This document shows, piece after piece, positions 17,608-26,354 of a stretch of DNA of 64,000 bases. The stretch covers positions 2,294,001-2,358,000 of the forward strand of contig NZ_CP101987.1 of the NCBI RefSeq assembly GCF_024508315.1, given 5' to 3'. Under the pieces are notes generated by a model. That model searched no databases. It was not told where the DNA came from and saw only the letters and a program-made list of their open reading frames with translations. The translations under genes were made by a program, and so were the position numbers. Within the stretch, counting starts at the first letter, position 1, and each line of letters opens with the position of its first letter. This DNA is from Cellulomonas xiejunii (GTDB taxonomy: Bacteria > Actinomycetota > Actinomycetes > Actinomycetales > Cellulomonadaceae).

Positions 17608-18662
17608 GCATCACCCCTGACCACGGCCACGACGGCCACCCGCAGGACGACACCGCCGGCTCGGACGTCGTCCTGCGCGAGGGCGAGGACTCGGTCGAGA
17701 AGTTCGCCAACCCCGGCTTCGGCCCGCACCGCCCTCGGCGTGCGGACGTCGACCCGGCAGCGGACAAGCGGGCGGAGCGTCAGGTCGTCGCGCTCTTCGC
17801 CCTGTCGGTGCTCGGCACCATCGGGTTCATCGTCGCGTACTTCACGCTCCCCCCGGGCGACACGATCGCGTCGATGCGCACGTCGAACCTCGCCCTGGGT
17901 CTCGGCCTCGCGTTCTCGCTGCTGGGCATCGGTCTGGCGGCGGTCCACTGGGCCAAGTCGCTCATGAACGACCACGAGAAGGCCGAGGACCGTCACGCGC
18001 AGCGCAGCTCGGACCAGACGCGCGCCGAGGCCGTCCAGGTCCTGCGGGACGGCGCCCAGGACTCGGGCATCGGGCGACGCGGCGTGCTCAAGGGCGCTCT
18101 CGTCTCGTCGCTCGCGCTCTTCCCGCTCACCATCGTGCTGCCGCTGATCGGCGAGGTGGGCGAGGACTGGAACGTCTCGAAGTTCAAGCGCACACTATGG
18201 GCGAAGAACAAGAAGCTCACGATCGACCCCACCGGCCGTCCCATCAAGGCTGCGGACGTCACCATCGGCTCGGTCGTGCACGTGATCCCTGAGGGACTCG
18301 ACGAGTCCGAGGCGCCGCTGGACGAGAAGGCCAAGGCCGTGGTGCTCCTGGTCCGCATGGACCCCCGGGACATCAAGTCCGAGCAGGGTGAGGGCTGGTC
18401 GTACGACGGCATCGTCGCCTACTCCAAGATCTGCACCCACGTGGGATGCCCGGTGGCGCTCTACGAGCAGCAGACGCACCACCTGCTGTGCCCGTGCCAC
18501 CAGAGCACGTTCGACGTCGCCGACAGCGCGAAGGTCGTGTTCGGTCCCGCCAAGCGGCCGCTGCCCCAGCTGCCGATCACCGTCGACGACGAGGGCTACC
18601 TGGTCGCGCAGAGCGACTTCCACGAGCCCATCGGTCCGAGCTTCTGGGAGCGGCTGCGATGA
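17604..18662 (+). CDS. qcrA: Rieske iron-sulfur subunit of cytochrome bc complex
   Basis: 352 aa. Three transmembrane helices in the N-terminal half, typical of actinobacterial QcrA, precede the Rieske domain. The [2Fe-2S] ligands are in CTHVGCPVAL and CPCHQSTFD, and the Pro loop is GPAKRPLPQLP. It passes electrons from menaquinol to QcrC. GTG 17604 overlaps the qcrC stop (GTGA), and its own stop overlaps the qcrB start (ATGA), so the three genes are one coupled operon. The first ~50 residues are His/Asp rich and probably disordered. Confidence 0.95.
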   Translation: MSITPDHGHDGHPQDDTAGSDVVLREGEDSVEKFANPGFGPHRPRRADVDPAADKRAERQVVALFALSVLGTIGFIVAYFTLPPGDTIASMRTSNLALGLGLAFSLLGIGLAAVHWAKSLMNDHEKAEDRHAQRSSDQTRAEAVQVLRDGAQDSGIGRRGVLKGALVSSLALFPLTIVLPLIGEVGEDWNVSKFKRTLWAKNKKLTIDPTGRPIKAADVTIGSVVHVIPEGLDESEAPLDEKAKAVVLLVRMDPRDIKSEQGEGWSYDGIVAYSKICTHVGCPVALYEQQTHHLLCPCHQSTFDVADSAKVVFGPAKRPLPQLPITVDDEGYLVAQSDFHEPIGPSFWERLR

Positions 18663-20410
18663 GCACCACGACCGCACCGAGCGGCGGCAGCAAGGCCGCC
18701 GCAGCGACAGCCGACTACCTCGACCAGCGCACCGGCATCGGGACCGCTGTCAAGGAGTTCGCGCGCAAGATCTTCCCCGACCACTGGTCGTTCCTGCTGG
18801 GTGAGATCGCGCTCTACAGCTTCATCACGCTGATCCTCTCCGGCGTGTTCCTCACCATGTTCTTCGTCCCGAGCATGACCGAGGTCCACTACGAGGGGCC
18901 GTGGCCGTCGCTGAACGGCGTGGAGATGTCCGAGGCGTTCGCCTCGACCCTGCGCCTGTCGTTCGAGGTCCGCGGCGGTCTGCTCATGCGGCAGATCCAC
19001 CACTGGGCCGCGCTGATCTTCATGGCCGCGATCGTCACGCACATGATGCGCGTGTTCTTCACCGGTGCGTTCCGCAAGCCGCGCGAGCTCAACTGGGTCG
19101 TCGGGTTCGTCCTCATGATCCTCGGCCTCGCGGCAGGCTTCACCGGCTACTCGCTGCCGGACGACGTCCTGTCCGGCAACGGTCTGCGCATCACCGACGG
19201 CGTGGTCCGCTCCATCCCCATCGTGGGCAGCTACCTGTCGTACTTCATCTTCGGCGGCGAGTTCCCCGGGCACGACGTCATCCCGCGCCTGTTCACGCTG
19301 CACATCCTCGTCGTGCCGGGGCTCATCCTGGCGCTCGTGGCCCTGCACCTGTTCTTCGTCGTGCTGCACAAGCACACGCAGTACCCGGGTTCGGGCCGCA
19401 CCAACGCGAACGTCGTGGGCTACCCGCTGTTCCCGATCTACGTCGCCAAGGCGGGCGGCTACTTCTTCGTGGTGTTCGGTGTCATCGCGCTCATGGGCGC
19501 GACGATGTCGATCAACCCCGTGTGGAACTACGGACCGTACGATCCCTCCCCCGTGTCCGCCGGCGCACAACCGGACTGGTACATGCTCTTCCTCGAGGGG
19601 TCGCTGCGACTCATGCCGGGGCAGATGGAGTACGTGCTGTTCGGTCCGGACGGCTACACCCTGTCGCTCAACGTGCTGATCCCCGCCGTGGTGGTGCCCG
19701 GTGTGCTGTTCACGCTGCTGGCGCTCTACCCGTTCGTCGAGGCGTTCGCGACGGGCGACAAGCGTGAGCACCACGTGCTCGACCGGCCGCGCAACCGGCC
19801 CTTCCGCACGGCCTTCGGTGTGTCGGTCCTCATGGCCTTCTTCATCCTGGTGCTCGCCGGCTCCAACGACCTCCTCGCGACGCACTTCGACCTGTCGATC
19901 AACGACATCACGTGGGTCTTCCGGTTCCTGTTCTTCCTGGCCCCCTGGGCGGCGTTCGTCATCACGAAGCGCATCTGCCTCGGTCTGCAGCGCAAGGACC
20001 GCGAGCTCGTCCTCCACGGGCACGAGACCGGTCAGATCGTGCGGTTCGCCTCCGGCGAGTACATCGAGGTGCACAAGCCCCTCGACGCTCACGAGCGCTG
20101 GCTTCGTGTCCAGCACGACGCGATCCGGCCGATCGAGATCGAGCCGGCCGAGGACTCCCGCGGCGTCCGCCGCAAGGGCTACCGTCTCGACCGCATGCGC
20201 CAGCGTCTCTCGCAGGTCTTCTACGAGGACCGCGTCGAGCCGGTGACGCCCGCCGAGCTGGAGGCGTCGCACTCCCACGGTGAGCACGACGCGCTCGGCT
20301 CCGACCAGGAGAAGGCCCCCGCGCAGCTGATCGCCGAGGGTGCTCCGACGGGTGGCGGCACACGCCTGCGCCCGGAGGATGAGACCGGCCCCGAGACGCG
20401 GAACACCTGA
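18659..20410 (+). CDS. qcrB: Cytochrome b subunit of cytochrome bc complex
   Basis: 583 aa. It oxidises menaquinol and holds two b haems. Haem-binding histidines lie in RQIHHWAALIFMAAIVTHMMRV and in the LHILVVPGLILALVALHLFFV segment. The Qo site PDWYMLFLEG (the PEWY equivalent) is present. About eight membrane helices are followed by a long hydrophilic C-terminal tail (about 420-583) found in actinobacterial QcrB. M. tuberculosis QcrB is the Q203 (telacebec) target. It is the last gene of the coupled qcr operon. Confidence 0.95.
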   Translation: MSTTTAPSGGSKAAAATADYLDQRTGIGTAVKEFARKIFPDHWSFLLGEIALYSFITLILSGVFLTMFFVPSMTEVHYEGPWPSLNGVEMSEAFASTLRLSFEVRGGLLMRQIHHWAALIFMAAIVTHMMRVFFTGAFRKPRELNWVVGFVLMILGLAAGFTGYSLPDDVLSGNGLRITDGVVRSIPIVGSYLSYFIFGGEFPGHDVIPRLFTLHILVVPGLILALVALHLFFVVLHKHTQYPGSGRTNANVVGYPLFPIYVAKAGGYFFVVFGVIALMGATMSINPVWNYGPYDPSPVSAGAQPDWYMLFLEGSLRLMPGQMEYVLFGPDGYTLSLNVLIPAVVVPGVLFTLLALYPFVEAFATGDKREHHVLDRPRNRPFRTAFGVSVLMAFFILVLAGSNDLLATHFDLSINDITWVFRFLFFLAPWAAFVITKRICLGLQRKDRELVLHGHETGQIVRFASGEYIEVHKPLDAHERWLRVQHDAIRPIEIEPAEDSRGVRRKGYRLDRMRQRLSQVFYEDRVEPVTPAELEASHSHGEHDALGSDQEKAPAQLIAEGAPTGGGTRLRPEDETGPETRNT

Positions 20411-20447
20411 TCCTGGGCCAGAGTTGACCTGACAGACGACCGTTCGC

Positions 20448-20474
20448 GGTGTCCGGCCGGATGCGCCGGGCACC
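20448..20474 (+). terminator. Weak terminator-like hairpin after qcrB
   Basis: A 10-bp stem with one G-U pair (20448-20457 with 20465-20474) and a 7-base loop. A second perfect 8-bp hairpin lies at 20490-20509, just before the sodA ribosome binding site, and could act as terminator or leader structure. Confidence 0.45.
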
Positions 20475-20532
20475 GCGACGGCGTTTCCGGGCGGGTGCTC
20501 CCACCCGCCACCCGACGCAGGAGAGGTACGAG

Positions 20533-21162
20533 ATGGCTGACTACACCCTCCCGGATCTGCCGTACGACTACGCGGCGCTCGAGCCGCACATCTCCGGCAG
20601 GATCATGGAGCTGCACCACGACAAGCACCACGCCGCGTACGTCACGGGCGCCAACACGGCACTCGAGAAGCTCGCTGCCGCGCGCGAGACGGGCGACTTC
20701 GCCGCGGTGAACCTGCACGAGAAGAACCTCGCGTTCAACCTCGGTGGGCACGTCAACCACTCGGTCTTCTGGGAGAACCTCTCCCCCGACGGCGGCGACA
20801 AGCCCACGGGCGAGCTCGCGGCCGCGATCGACGAGTACTTCGGGTCGTTCGACGGGTTCCAGAAGCACTTCGCTGCGAACGCCGCGGGCATCCAGGGCTC
20901 CGGCTGGTCGATCCTGGGCTGGGACTCGGTGGGCCAGAAGCTCGCGATCTTCCAGCTGTACGACCAGCAGAGCAACTACCCCTTGGGCCTCGTGCCGATC
21001 GTCGTGCTCGACATGTGGGAGCACGCCTTCTACCTCGACTACGTCAACGTCAAGGCGGACTACATCAAGGCCTGGTGGAACATCGTCAACTGGGCGGACG
21101 CCTCGGAGCGCTTCACGCGCGCGCGTACCCAGACGGCCGGGCTCATCGTCGCCTCGGCCTGA
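20533..21162 (+). CDS. sodA: Superoxide dismutase (Fe/Mn family)
   Basis: 209 aa. It converts superoxide to peroxide and oxygen. The metal ligands are visible: His in [11 protein letters not shown], His in [13 protein letters not shown], and [11 protein letters not shown] (Asp and His). [10 protein letters not shown] is the second-sphere segment. I cannot decide the metal from sequence alone. ATG 20533 has AGGAGAGG at the right distance. It stands between the qcr operon and the ctaCDF cluster; respiratory superoxide makes that location sensible. Confidence 0.95.
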   Translation: MADYTLPDLPYDYAALEPHISGRIMELHHDKHHAAYVTGANTALEKLAAARETGDFAAVNLHEKNLAFNLGGHVNHSVFWENLSPDGGDKPTGELAAAIDEYFGSFDGFQKHFAANAAGIQGSGWSILGWDSVGQKLAIFQLYDQQSNYPLGLVPIVVLDMWEHAFYLDYVNVKADYIKAWWNIVNWADASERFTRARTQTAGLIVASA

Positions 21163-21192
21163 CGACACGCAGGCCGCTCCGGCGGCCGCAGC

Positions 21193-21236
21193 AACGCAAC
21201 AGCCGCTCGCCCCTCAGGGCGGGCGGCTGTTGCGTT
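21193..21236 (+). terminator. sodA terminator hairpin
   Basis: Inverted repeat with a 14-bp outer stem (21193-21206 with 21223-21236) and further pairing inside, followed by a pyrimidine-rich tail. Confidence 0.8.
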
Positions 21237-21328
21237 CCTTCCCTGCGACTCCCTCCGGGAGCCCGCAGCGGGCGCCACCCTGGCTTCCGGTGGCCCCGAT
21301 CGGCAGCGGACCGCACCCGGAACGCCGA

Positions 21329-21360
21329 GACGGCCCGCCACCTGATGGTGACGGGCCGTC
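21329..21360 (-). terminator. ctaF terminator-like hairpin
   Basis: 9-bp arms GACGGCCCG/CGGGCCGTC with a 14-base loop, just after the leftward ctaF stop at 21382. Confidence 0.6.
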
Positions 21361-21381
21361 GTCGTGCGGCTGTGTGCAGCC

Positions 21382-21780
21382 TCAGTGCGCGTGCTGACCG
21401 CGGGAGTACTCGAACATCCAGCCGACCAGGCCGATGACGCCGAGCACAGCGGCGGGCACCATGAGCCACCAACCGACAGCCAGCGAGAGGAACGCGACCG
21501 AGGCGCCGAGCGCGACGACCAGCGGCCACCAGCTCCACGGGCTGAACGTGCCCTGGTTGCCGGCACCCTGCTCGATCTCGCCGAGCTCGTCGTCCTCTGG
21601 ACGTGCATCGATCCGACGCGCGAGGAGCGCGAAGTAGCCGCCGATCATCCCCACGAGTCCGCCGACCAGCGGGATGCTGACGGTGCCGACCGCCTCACCG
21701 TCGCTCCACAGGCCGTAGATCAGGCCCACCGGGAAGAAGAAGAGGACGCCGTACAGGAAGAGCTTTGCCTCGATCTTCAT
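21382..21780 (-). CDS. ctaF: Cytochrome c oxidase subunit IV (actinobacterial CtaF)
   Basis: 132 aa. This is a small membrane subunit of the aa3 oxidase found only in actinobacteria. It begins [20 protein letters not shown] and has four helices arranged in two pairs, separated by the acidic loop [27 protein letters not shown] and [10 protein letters not shown] are family features. The start overlaps the ctaD stop (ATGA). Confidence 0.93.
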   Translation of the reverse strand: MKIEAKLFLYGVLFFFPVGLIYGLWSDGEAVGTVSIPLVGGLVGMIGGYFALLARRIDARPEDDELGEIEQGAGNQGTFSPWSWWPLVVALGASVAFLSLAVGWWLMVPAAVLGVIGLVGWMFEYSRGQHAH

Positions 21781-23600
21781 CGGTCCTCCCCCTCGCGCCG
21801 CTCGCGCACGTCCTCGACGTCACCCTCGACGACGGCCGCCGAGGACTGGCTCTCCTCGCCGGTCCCCCGGGCCACACGCTCCTCCGCGAGCTCGCGCTCA
21901 CCGGTCTGCTGCGGAGCCCAGTCCAGCGGTCCCGGGTCGTCCGGCGCGACGTGGTCCATCGCAGCGACCTCCGGGTGGTGCAGGTCGAAGGCAGGACGCT
22001 CGGAACGGATCCGGGGCAGCGACGTGAAGTTGTGGCGCGGCGGGGGGCAGCTCGTCGCCCACTCCAGCGACCCGCCGTACCCCCACGGGTCGTCGACCGT
22101 CACCTTGGGCGCGTTGCGCCAGGTGATGTAGACGTTCCAGAGGAACGGCAGGGTCGACGCGGCGAGAATCGCGGAACCGACCGTCGAGACCTGGTTCATC
22201 CACGTGAAGCCGTCCGCCGGCGAGTAGTCGGCGTACCGACGCGGCATCCCGACCACACCCAGCCAGTGCTGGATGAGGAACGTCATGTGGAAGCCCACGA
22301 ACAGCAGCCAGAAGTGGATCTTGCCGAGCCGCTCGTCGAGCATGCGACCCGTGAACTTCGGCCACCAGAAGTAGAACCCGGCGAACATCGCGAACACGAC
22401 CGTCCCGAACACCACGTAGTGGAAGTGCGCGACCACGAAGTAGGTGTCGGAGAGGTGGAAGTCCAGCGCGGGGCTCGACAGGATGACGCCGGTCAGACCA
22501 CCGAAGAGGAACGTCACGAGGAAGCCGATCGACCAGAGCATCGGCGTCTCGAACGTCAGTTTGCCGCGCCACATCGTGCCGATCCAGTTGAAGAACTTCA
22601 CGCCGGTCGGTACGGCGATGAGCATCGTCATGAAGGCGAAGAACGGCAGCAGCACCGCGCCGGTGGCGTACATGTGGTGCGCCCAGACCGTGACCGACAG
22701 CGCCGCGATAGCGATCGTCGCGTAGATCAGGCCCTTGTAGCCGAAGATCGGCTTGCGGCTGAACACCGGCAGGATCTCCGAGACGATGCCGAAGAACGGC
22801 AGCGCGATGATGTAGACCTCCGGATGCCCGAAGAACCAGAACAGGTGCTGCCACAGCAGTGCGCCACCGTTGTCGGGGTTGAACACCTGCGCCCCGAGGC
22901 GTCGGTCGGCACCGAGGGCGAACAGCGCCGCGGCCAGCGGCGGGAACGCCATGAGCACCAGCAGCGACGTCACCAGGATGTTCCAGGTGAAGATCGGCAT
23001 GCGGAACATCGTCATGCCGGGCGCGCGCATCGTGACGACCGTGGTGATGAAGTTGACGGCGCCGAGGATGGTGCCGAACCCGGTGAGGGCCAGGCCGAAG
23101 ACCCAGAGGTCTCCCCCGAGCCCTGGTGAGTACATCTGGTTCGACAACGGCGCGTAGGCGAACCAGCCGAAGGAGGCGGCGCCCTGCGGCGTGAGGAAGC
23201 CCGCGGCGGCGATGAGCCCGCCGAACAGGTACAGCCAGTACGCGAACATGTTGAGCCGCGGGAACGCGACGTCCGGTGCGCCGATCTGCAGCGGCATGAT
23301 GATGTTGGCGAAGCCCGCGAACAGCGGTGTCGCGAACAGCAGCAGCATGATCGTGCCGTGCATCGTGAAGGCCTGGTTGTACTGCTCCTTGGACTGGAAC
23401 AGGTCCATGCCCGGCTGGAACAGCTCGGCACGGATGAGCAGCGCCAGGATGCCGCCGATCGCGAACCACACGAACGACGTGATCAGGTACATGTACCCGA
23501 TCGTCTTGTGGTCGGTGGAGGTGATCCACTTCACGACCGTCCGTCCCAGCGTCTGCCGCCGGGGTGACAGTCCGGGGATGACCTCGGTGTGCGCCGCCAT
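21777..23600 (-). CDS. ctaD: Cytochrome c oxidase subunit I
   Basis: 607 aa. The catalytic subunit has haem a, haem a3 and CuB. Diagnostic sites are [12 protein letters not shown] (haem a His), [12 protein letters not shown] (CuB His and crosslinked Tyr), [10 protein letters not shown] (CuB His pair) and [11 protein letters not shown] (haem ligands). Twelve hydrophobic helices are present. The last ~60 residues are a hydrophilic acidic tail. ATG 23600 shares one base with the ctaC stop. Order ctaC-ctaD-ctaF, each overlapping the next, indicates one operon. Confidence 0.96.
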   Translation of the reverse strand: MAAHTEVIPGLSPRRQTLGRTVVKWITSTDHKTIGYMYLITSFVWFAIGGILALLIRAELFQPGMDLFQSKEQYNQAFTMHGTIMLLLFATPLFAGFANIIMPLQIGAPDVAFPRLNMFAYWLYLFGGLIAAAGFLTPQGAASFGWFAYAPLSNQMYSPGLGGDLWVFGLALTGFGTILGAVNFITTVVTMRAPGMTMFRMPIFTWNILVTSLLVLMAFPPLAAALFALGADRRLGAQVFNPDNGGALLWQHLFWFFGHPEVYIIALPFFGIVSEILPVFSRKPIFGYKGLIYATIAIAALSVTVWAHHMYATGAVLLPFFAFMTMLIAVPTGVKFFNWIGTMWRGKLTFETPMLWSIGFLVTFLFGGLTGVILSSPALDFHLSDTYFVVAHFHYVVFGTVVFAMFAGFYFWWPKFTGRMLDERLGKIHFWLLFVGFHMTFLIQHWLGVVGMPRRYADYSPADGFTWMNQVSTVGSAILAASTLPFLWNVYITWRNAPKVTVDDPWGYGGSLEWATSCPPPRHNFTSLPRIRSERPAFDLHHPEVAAMDHVAPDDPGPLDWAPQQTGERELAEERVARGTGEESQSSAAVVEGDVEDVRERREGEDR

Positions 23601-24469
23601 CAGTGCTCGTCCTCCGCCACGTCGTTGAGGTCCTGGAGCCGGTTGTACTCGAGGCCGAGTGCACCGGTCTGTCCACGCTCGCGCAGCTTCTCCATCTGCG
23701 CCTCGTACTCCTCCTGGGAGACGACCTCGACGTTGAACAGCATCGAAGAGTGCTCCTCCCCGCAGAGCTCGGCGCACTTGCCGCGGTACACGCCCTCGCG
23801 CGTCGGCGTGACCTGGAAGGTGTTGGTGTGCCCGGGGATCATGTCCTGCTTGTAGAGGAACTCCGGGATCCAGAAGGAGTGGATGACGTCGCGCGCGTCC
23901 AGCGTGAACTCGACACGCTGGTCGACGGGCAGGTAGAGCGTCACCTGCTCGCCCAGCGCGGCCGGGTCGCCACCGATGTCCTCCGCGTGCTGGCCCGTCT
24001 CGTAGACGTCCTCGTCGAGGTAGTTGAAGTCCCAGCTCCACTGCTTGCCGACGACCTGGATGTTCACGTCCGGCTCGGCCGAGGTGTCCTGCAGCGCGAG
24101 GGTGTCCTCGTTGGTGTGGTAGAAGAGCACGCCAACCATGACGACCGGCAGCAGGATGTACATGATCTCGAGCGGCACGTGGTAGCGCAGCTGCACGGGG
24201 AGCGTGTGGTCGTCCTTGCGCTTGCGGTACACCGCGACGCACCACAGGATCAGGCCCCACGTGATGACGCCGACCGCGAGTGCGGCGATCCACGAGCCCA
24301 CCCAGAGCGAGACCACCCGACCGGTCTGGTCGGTGACCTCCTGGTCGGAGTAGCCGGGGAGCCAGCCGCGCTGGACCGACTCGGAGCAGCCGCTGAGCAC
24401 GAGCACGAGCGCCGTGGCCAGCACGGCGACGGTGGCGCGCCGGATGCGGCGGGGGGGAACCGGGTGCAC
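23600..24469 (-). CDS. ctaC: Cytochrome c oxidase subunit II (lipoprotein)
   Basis: 289 aa from the preferred start. A signal peptide ends in the lipobox VLSGC (lipidated Cys), then two membrane helices lead to the extracellular CuA domain. CuA ligands are in [11 protein letters not shown] and [14 protein letters not shown]. It receives electrons from QcrC. GTG 24469 is chosen because GGAAGG sits 6 bases upstream; GTG 24487 is the alternative and would add six residues. This is the first gene of the ctaCDF operon and is divergent from the desulfurase-like gene. Confidence 0.94.
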   Translation of the reverse strand: MHPVPPRRIRRATVAVLATALVLVLSGCSESVQRGWLPGYSDQEVTDQTGRVVSLWVGSWIAALAVGVITWGLILWCVAVYRKRKDDHTLPVQLRYHVPLEIMYILLPVVMVGVLFYHTNEDTLALQDTSAEPDVNIQVVGKQWSWDFNYLDEDVYETGQHAEDIGGDPAALGEQVTLYLPVDQRVEFTLDARDVIHSFWIPEFLYKQDMIPGHTNTFQVTPTREGVYRGKCAELCGEEHSSMLFNVEVVSQEEYEAQMEKLRERGQTGALGLEYNRLQDLNDVAEDEH

Positions 24470-24670
24470 GGAGAGCCTTCCACTCACGTCCCACCGACGA
24501 CGTCCCGTGCCTGGGTACTCAGCCGTGCGGGACCTTCGTCCTCGACCGGGTCAGCGTAGCGCGCCGTGGCGCCCCTCACGTGCTGCGCCGCTCGTTTGAC
24601 GACGTGGTGTCAGCACCGTCACACCGACGGCCCCGCTGGTGGGACGGCGACGGGCCGTCGCCGACGGCGC

Positions 24671-24676
24671 TACCGT
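24671..24676 (+). promoter_or_regulatory. -10 element of a leaderless promoter
   Basis: TACCGT ends 6 bases before GTG 24683, with no ribosome binding site. Confidence 0.5.
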
Positions 24677-24682
24677 GCCCGC

Positions 24683-25846
24683 GTGAGCTCTCCTCCCCCC
24701 GGCGCCCCCGGCGCACGCGCGGCCCGGGCCGTGCTCGACGTCGCCGGCCACGCACCGCTGCGCGCCACCGCCCGCGCGGCCCTGCTCGAGGCGCTCGACC
24801 AGGGCTGGGCCGACCCGCGACGGCTGTTCGCCGAGGGGCGGCGCGCCCGGCTCCTGCTGGACGGTGCCCGCGAGGCGCTCGCGGAGTCCCTCGGCGCACG
24901 CCCTGACGAGGTCGACCTCGTCCCGACCCACACGCTCGCGCTGCACGGTGCCGTCCGCTCGGTCGCCCGCGGCCGTCGCCGGACGGGCGCGGACGTCGTC
25001 GTGAGCGCCGTCGAGCGCGCCGCCCTGCACCACGCCGCGGCGTTCGCCGCCGCGGCCGGCGGCGGTGACGTCCGGACGGTCGGGGTGGACGCCGACGGTC
25101 GCGTCGACCCCGAGCTGTTCGCCGCCGTCGTGGGCGAGGACGCGGCCGTGGCGGTGCTGCAGCACGCGAACGGTGAGGTGGGGACCCGGCAACCCGTCGA
25201 CGACGTCCACGAGGCGATGCGTCGGGCGGGCGTCCCCCTGCTGGTCGACGTGGGCGCCAGCGTGGGGCACGTAGACATCGGTCGGGCCGGGGACGTGATG
25301 GTGGCCGACGCGGGCGACTGGGGCGGCCCTCCGCTGGGGGTCGTGGTGACGCGCACGGGCGTGCGTCGCAGCCCCGACTGGCCGGAGGACGACGAGCGGT
25401 GGTCCCCCGGCGGCGTCCACGTCCCCATGGCGCTCGCGGCGGCGGTCGCGCTGCAGGAGGCCGTGGCGCAGCGAGCGGCGGCGGACGCGCACCGCCGGGC
25501 GCTCGTCGACGTGGTCCGCCACCGGGTCGCGGCGGAGGTCCCGGACGTCCAGGTCGTCGGGGACCCGGTCGACCGGCTGCCGCACGTCGTGACGTTCTCG
25601 TGCCTCTACGTCGACGGGGAGGCGATCGTCGACCGTCTCGACCGCGCCGGGTTCGGCGTCGGGTCGGGGTCCGCGTGCACGTCGAGCACCCTCGAGCCGA
25701 GCCACGTGCTCGCGGCCATGGGCGTGCTCACCCAGGGCAACGTGCGGCTGTGCCTGCCGCACGACGTCGCCGCGGCCGACGTCCACCGGTTCTGCGACGT
25801 GCTGCCGGGGGCCGTCGCAGAGGTGCGCGCAGCGCTGGGCGCCTGA
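24683..25846 (+). CDS. Class V aminotransferase / cysteine desulfurase homologue lacking any lysine
   Basis: 387 aa. The whole length follows the NifS/IscS fold: a small N-terminal segment, HANGEVGTRQPV (equivalent of NNEIGTxQPI), VDVGASVGHVDI (equivalent of DAAQxxGxxxxD), and the catalytic loop GSGSACTSSTLEPSHVLAAM with Cys332. The PLP-lysine segment, normally SAHKxxGPxG, reads VADAGDWGGPPLG, with Asp212 in the Lys position, and the protein contains no lysine at all. The conserved Gln of DAAQ is also missing. It therefore cannot hold PLP by a normal internal aldimine. It sits next to an A-type Fe-S carrier and near nadA, whose product needs a [4Fe-4S] cluster. It may be a non-catalytic sulfur-transfer or scaffold protein; that is inference. 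Confidence 0.8.
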   Translation: MSSPPPGAPGARAARAVLDVAGHAPLRATARAALLEALDQGWADPRRLFAEGRRARLLLDGAREALAESLGARPDEVDLVPTHTLALHGAVRSVARGRRRTGADVVVSAVERAALHHAAAFAAAAGGGDVRTVGVDADGRVDPELFAAVVGEDAAVAVLQHANGEVGTRQPVDDVHEAMRRAGVPLLVDVGASVGHVDIGRAGDVMVADAGDWGGPPLGVVVTRTGVRRSPDWPEDDERWSPGGVHVPMALAAAVALQEAVAQRAAADAHRRALVDVVRHRVAAEVPDVQVVGDPVDRLPHVVTFSCLYVDGEAIVDRLDRAGFGVGSGSACTSSTLEPSHVLAAMGVLTQGNVRLCLPHDVAAADVHRFCDVLPGAVAEVRAALGA

Positions 25847-25878
25847 CCCTCCGTCGCACCTGCGGACACTCGGACACG

Positions 25879-25911
25879 CACGGGCCCGCACCCGAGGGGT
25901 GCGGGCCCGTG
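25879..25911. terminator. Bidirectional terminator hairpin
   Basis: Perfect 15-bp arms (25879-25893 with 25897-25911) and a 3-base loop, between convergent genes. Confidence 0.85.
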
Positions 25912-25930
25912 GAGCCGGACGGGTGTGGCG

Positions 25931-26281
25931 TCAGCTGAAGGAGCCGCCGCACGCGCAGGCGCTGCCAGCGTTGGGGTTGTCGATCGTGAAGCCCTGCTTC
26001 TCGATCGTGTCCGCGAAGTCGATGGTGGCGCCGTCGAGGTACGGGACGCTCATGCGGTCCACGACCACCTCGACGCCGTCGTAGTCACGCGTCGCGTCAC
26101 CGTCGAGCAGGCGCTCGTCGAAGTACAGCTGGTAGATCAGGCCCGAGCAGCCGCCGGGCTGCACGGCCACGCGCAGACGCAGGTCGTCGCGCCCCTCCTG
26201 CTCGAGGAGGCTGCGCACCTTGCCGGCAGCCACGTCGGTGAGCTGGACGCCGTGCGTCGAGGTCTGCGTGGTCTCGCTCAT
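25931..26281 (-). CDS. erpA: A-type iron-sulfur carrier/insertion protein (ErpA/HesB family)
   Basis: 116 aa. It carries Fe-S clusters to target apoproteins. The three ligand cysteines are in GGCSGLIYQLYFD and the C-terminal GSACACGGSF. VQLTDVAAGKVRSLLEQEG is the usual N-terminal helix. ATG 26281 is chosen: GGGAG lies just upstream and the family begins there; the open frame runs to 26350 without a good start. It matches the position of Rv2204c. Likely clients nearby are NadA, LipA and the Rieske protein, which is inference. Confidence 0.93.
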   Translation of the reverse strand: MSETTQTSTHGVQLTDVAAGKVRSLLEQEGRDDLRLRVAVQPGGCSGLIYQLYFDERLLDGDATRDYDGVEVVVDRMSVPYLDGATIDFADTIEKQGFTIDNPNAGSACACGGSFS

Positions 26282-26354
26282 GTCACTCCCGGGTTCGCCA
26301 GAACGTTCGTCGACGACGCCAACACCGTCGCTCGGACCGTTGTTCCCCATCAGC

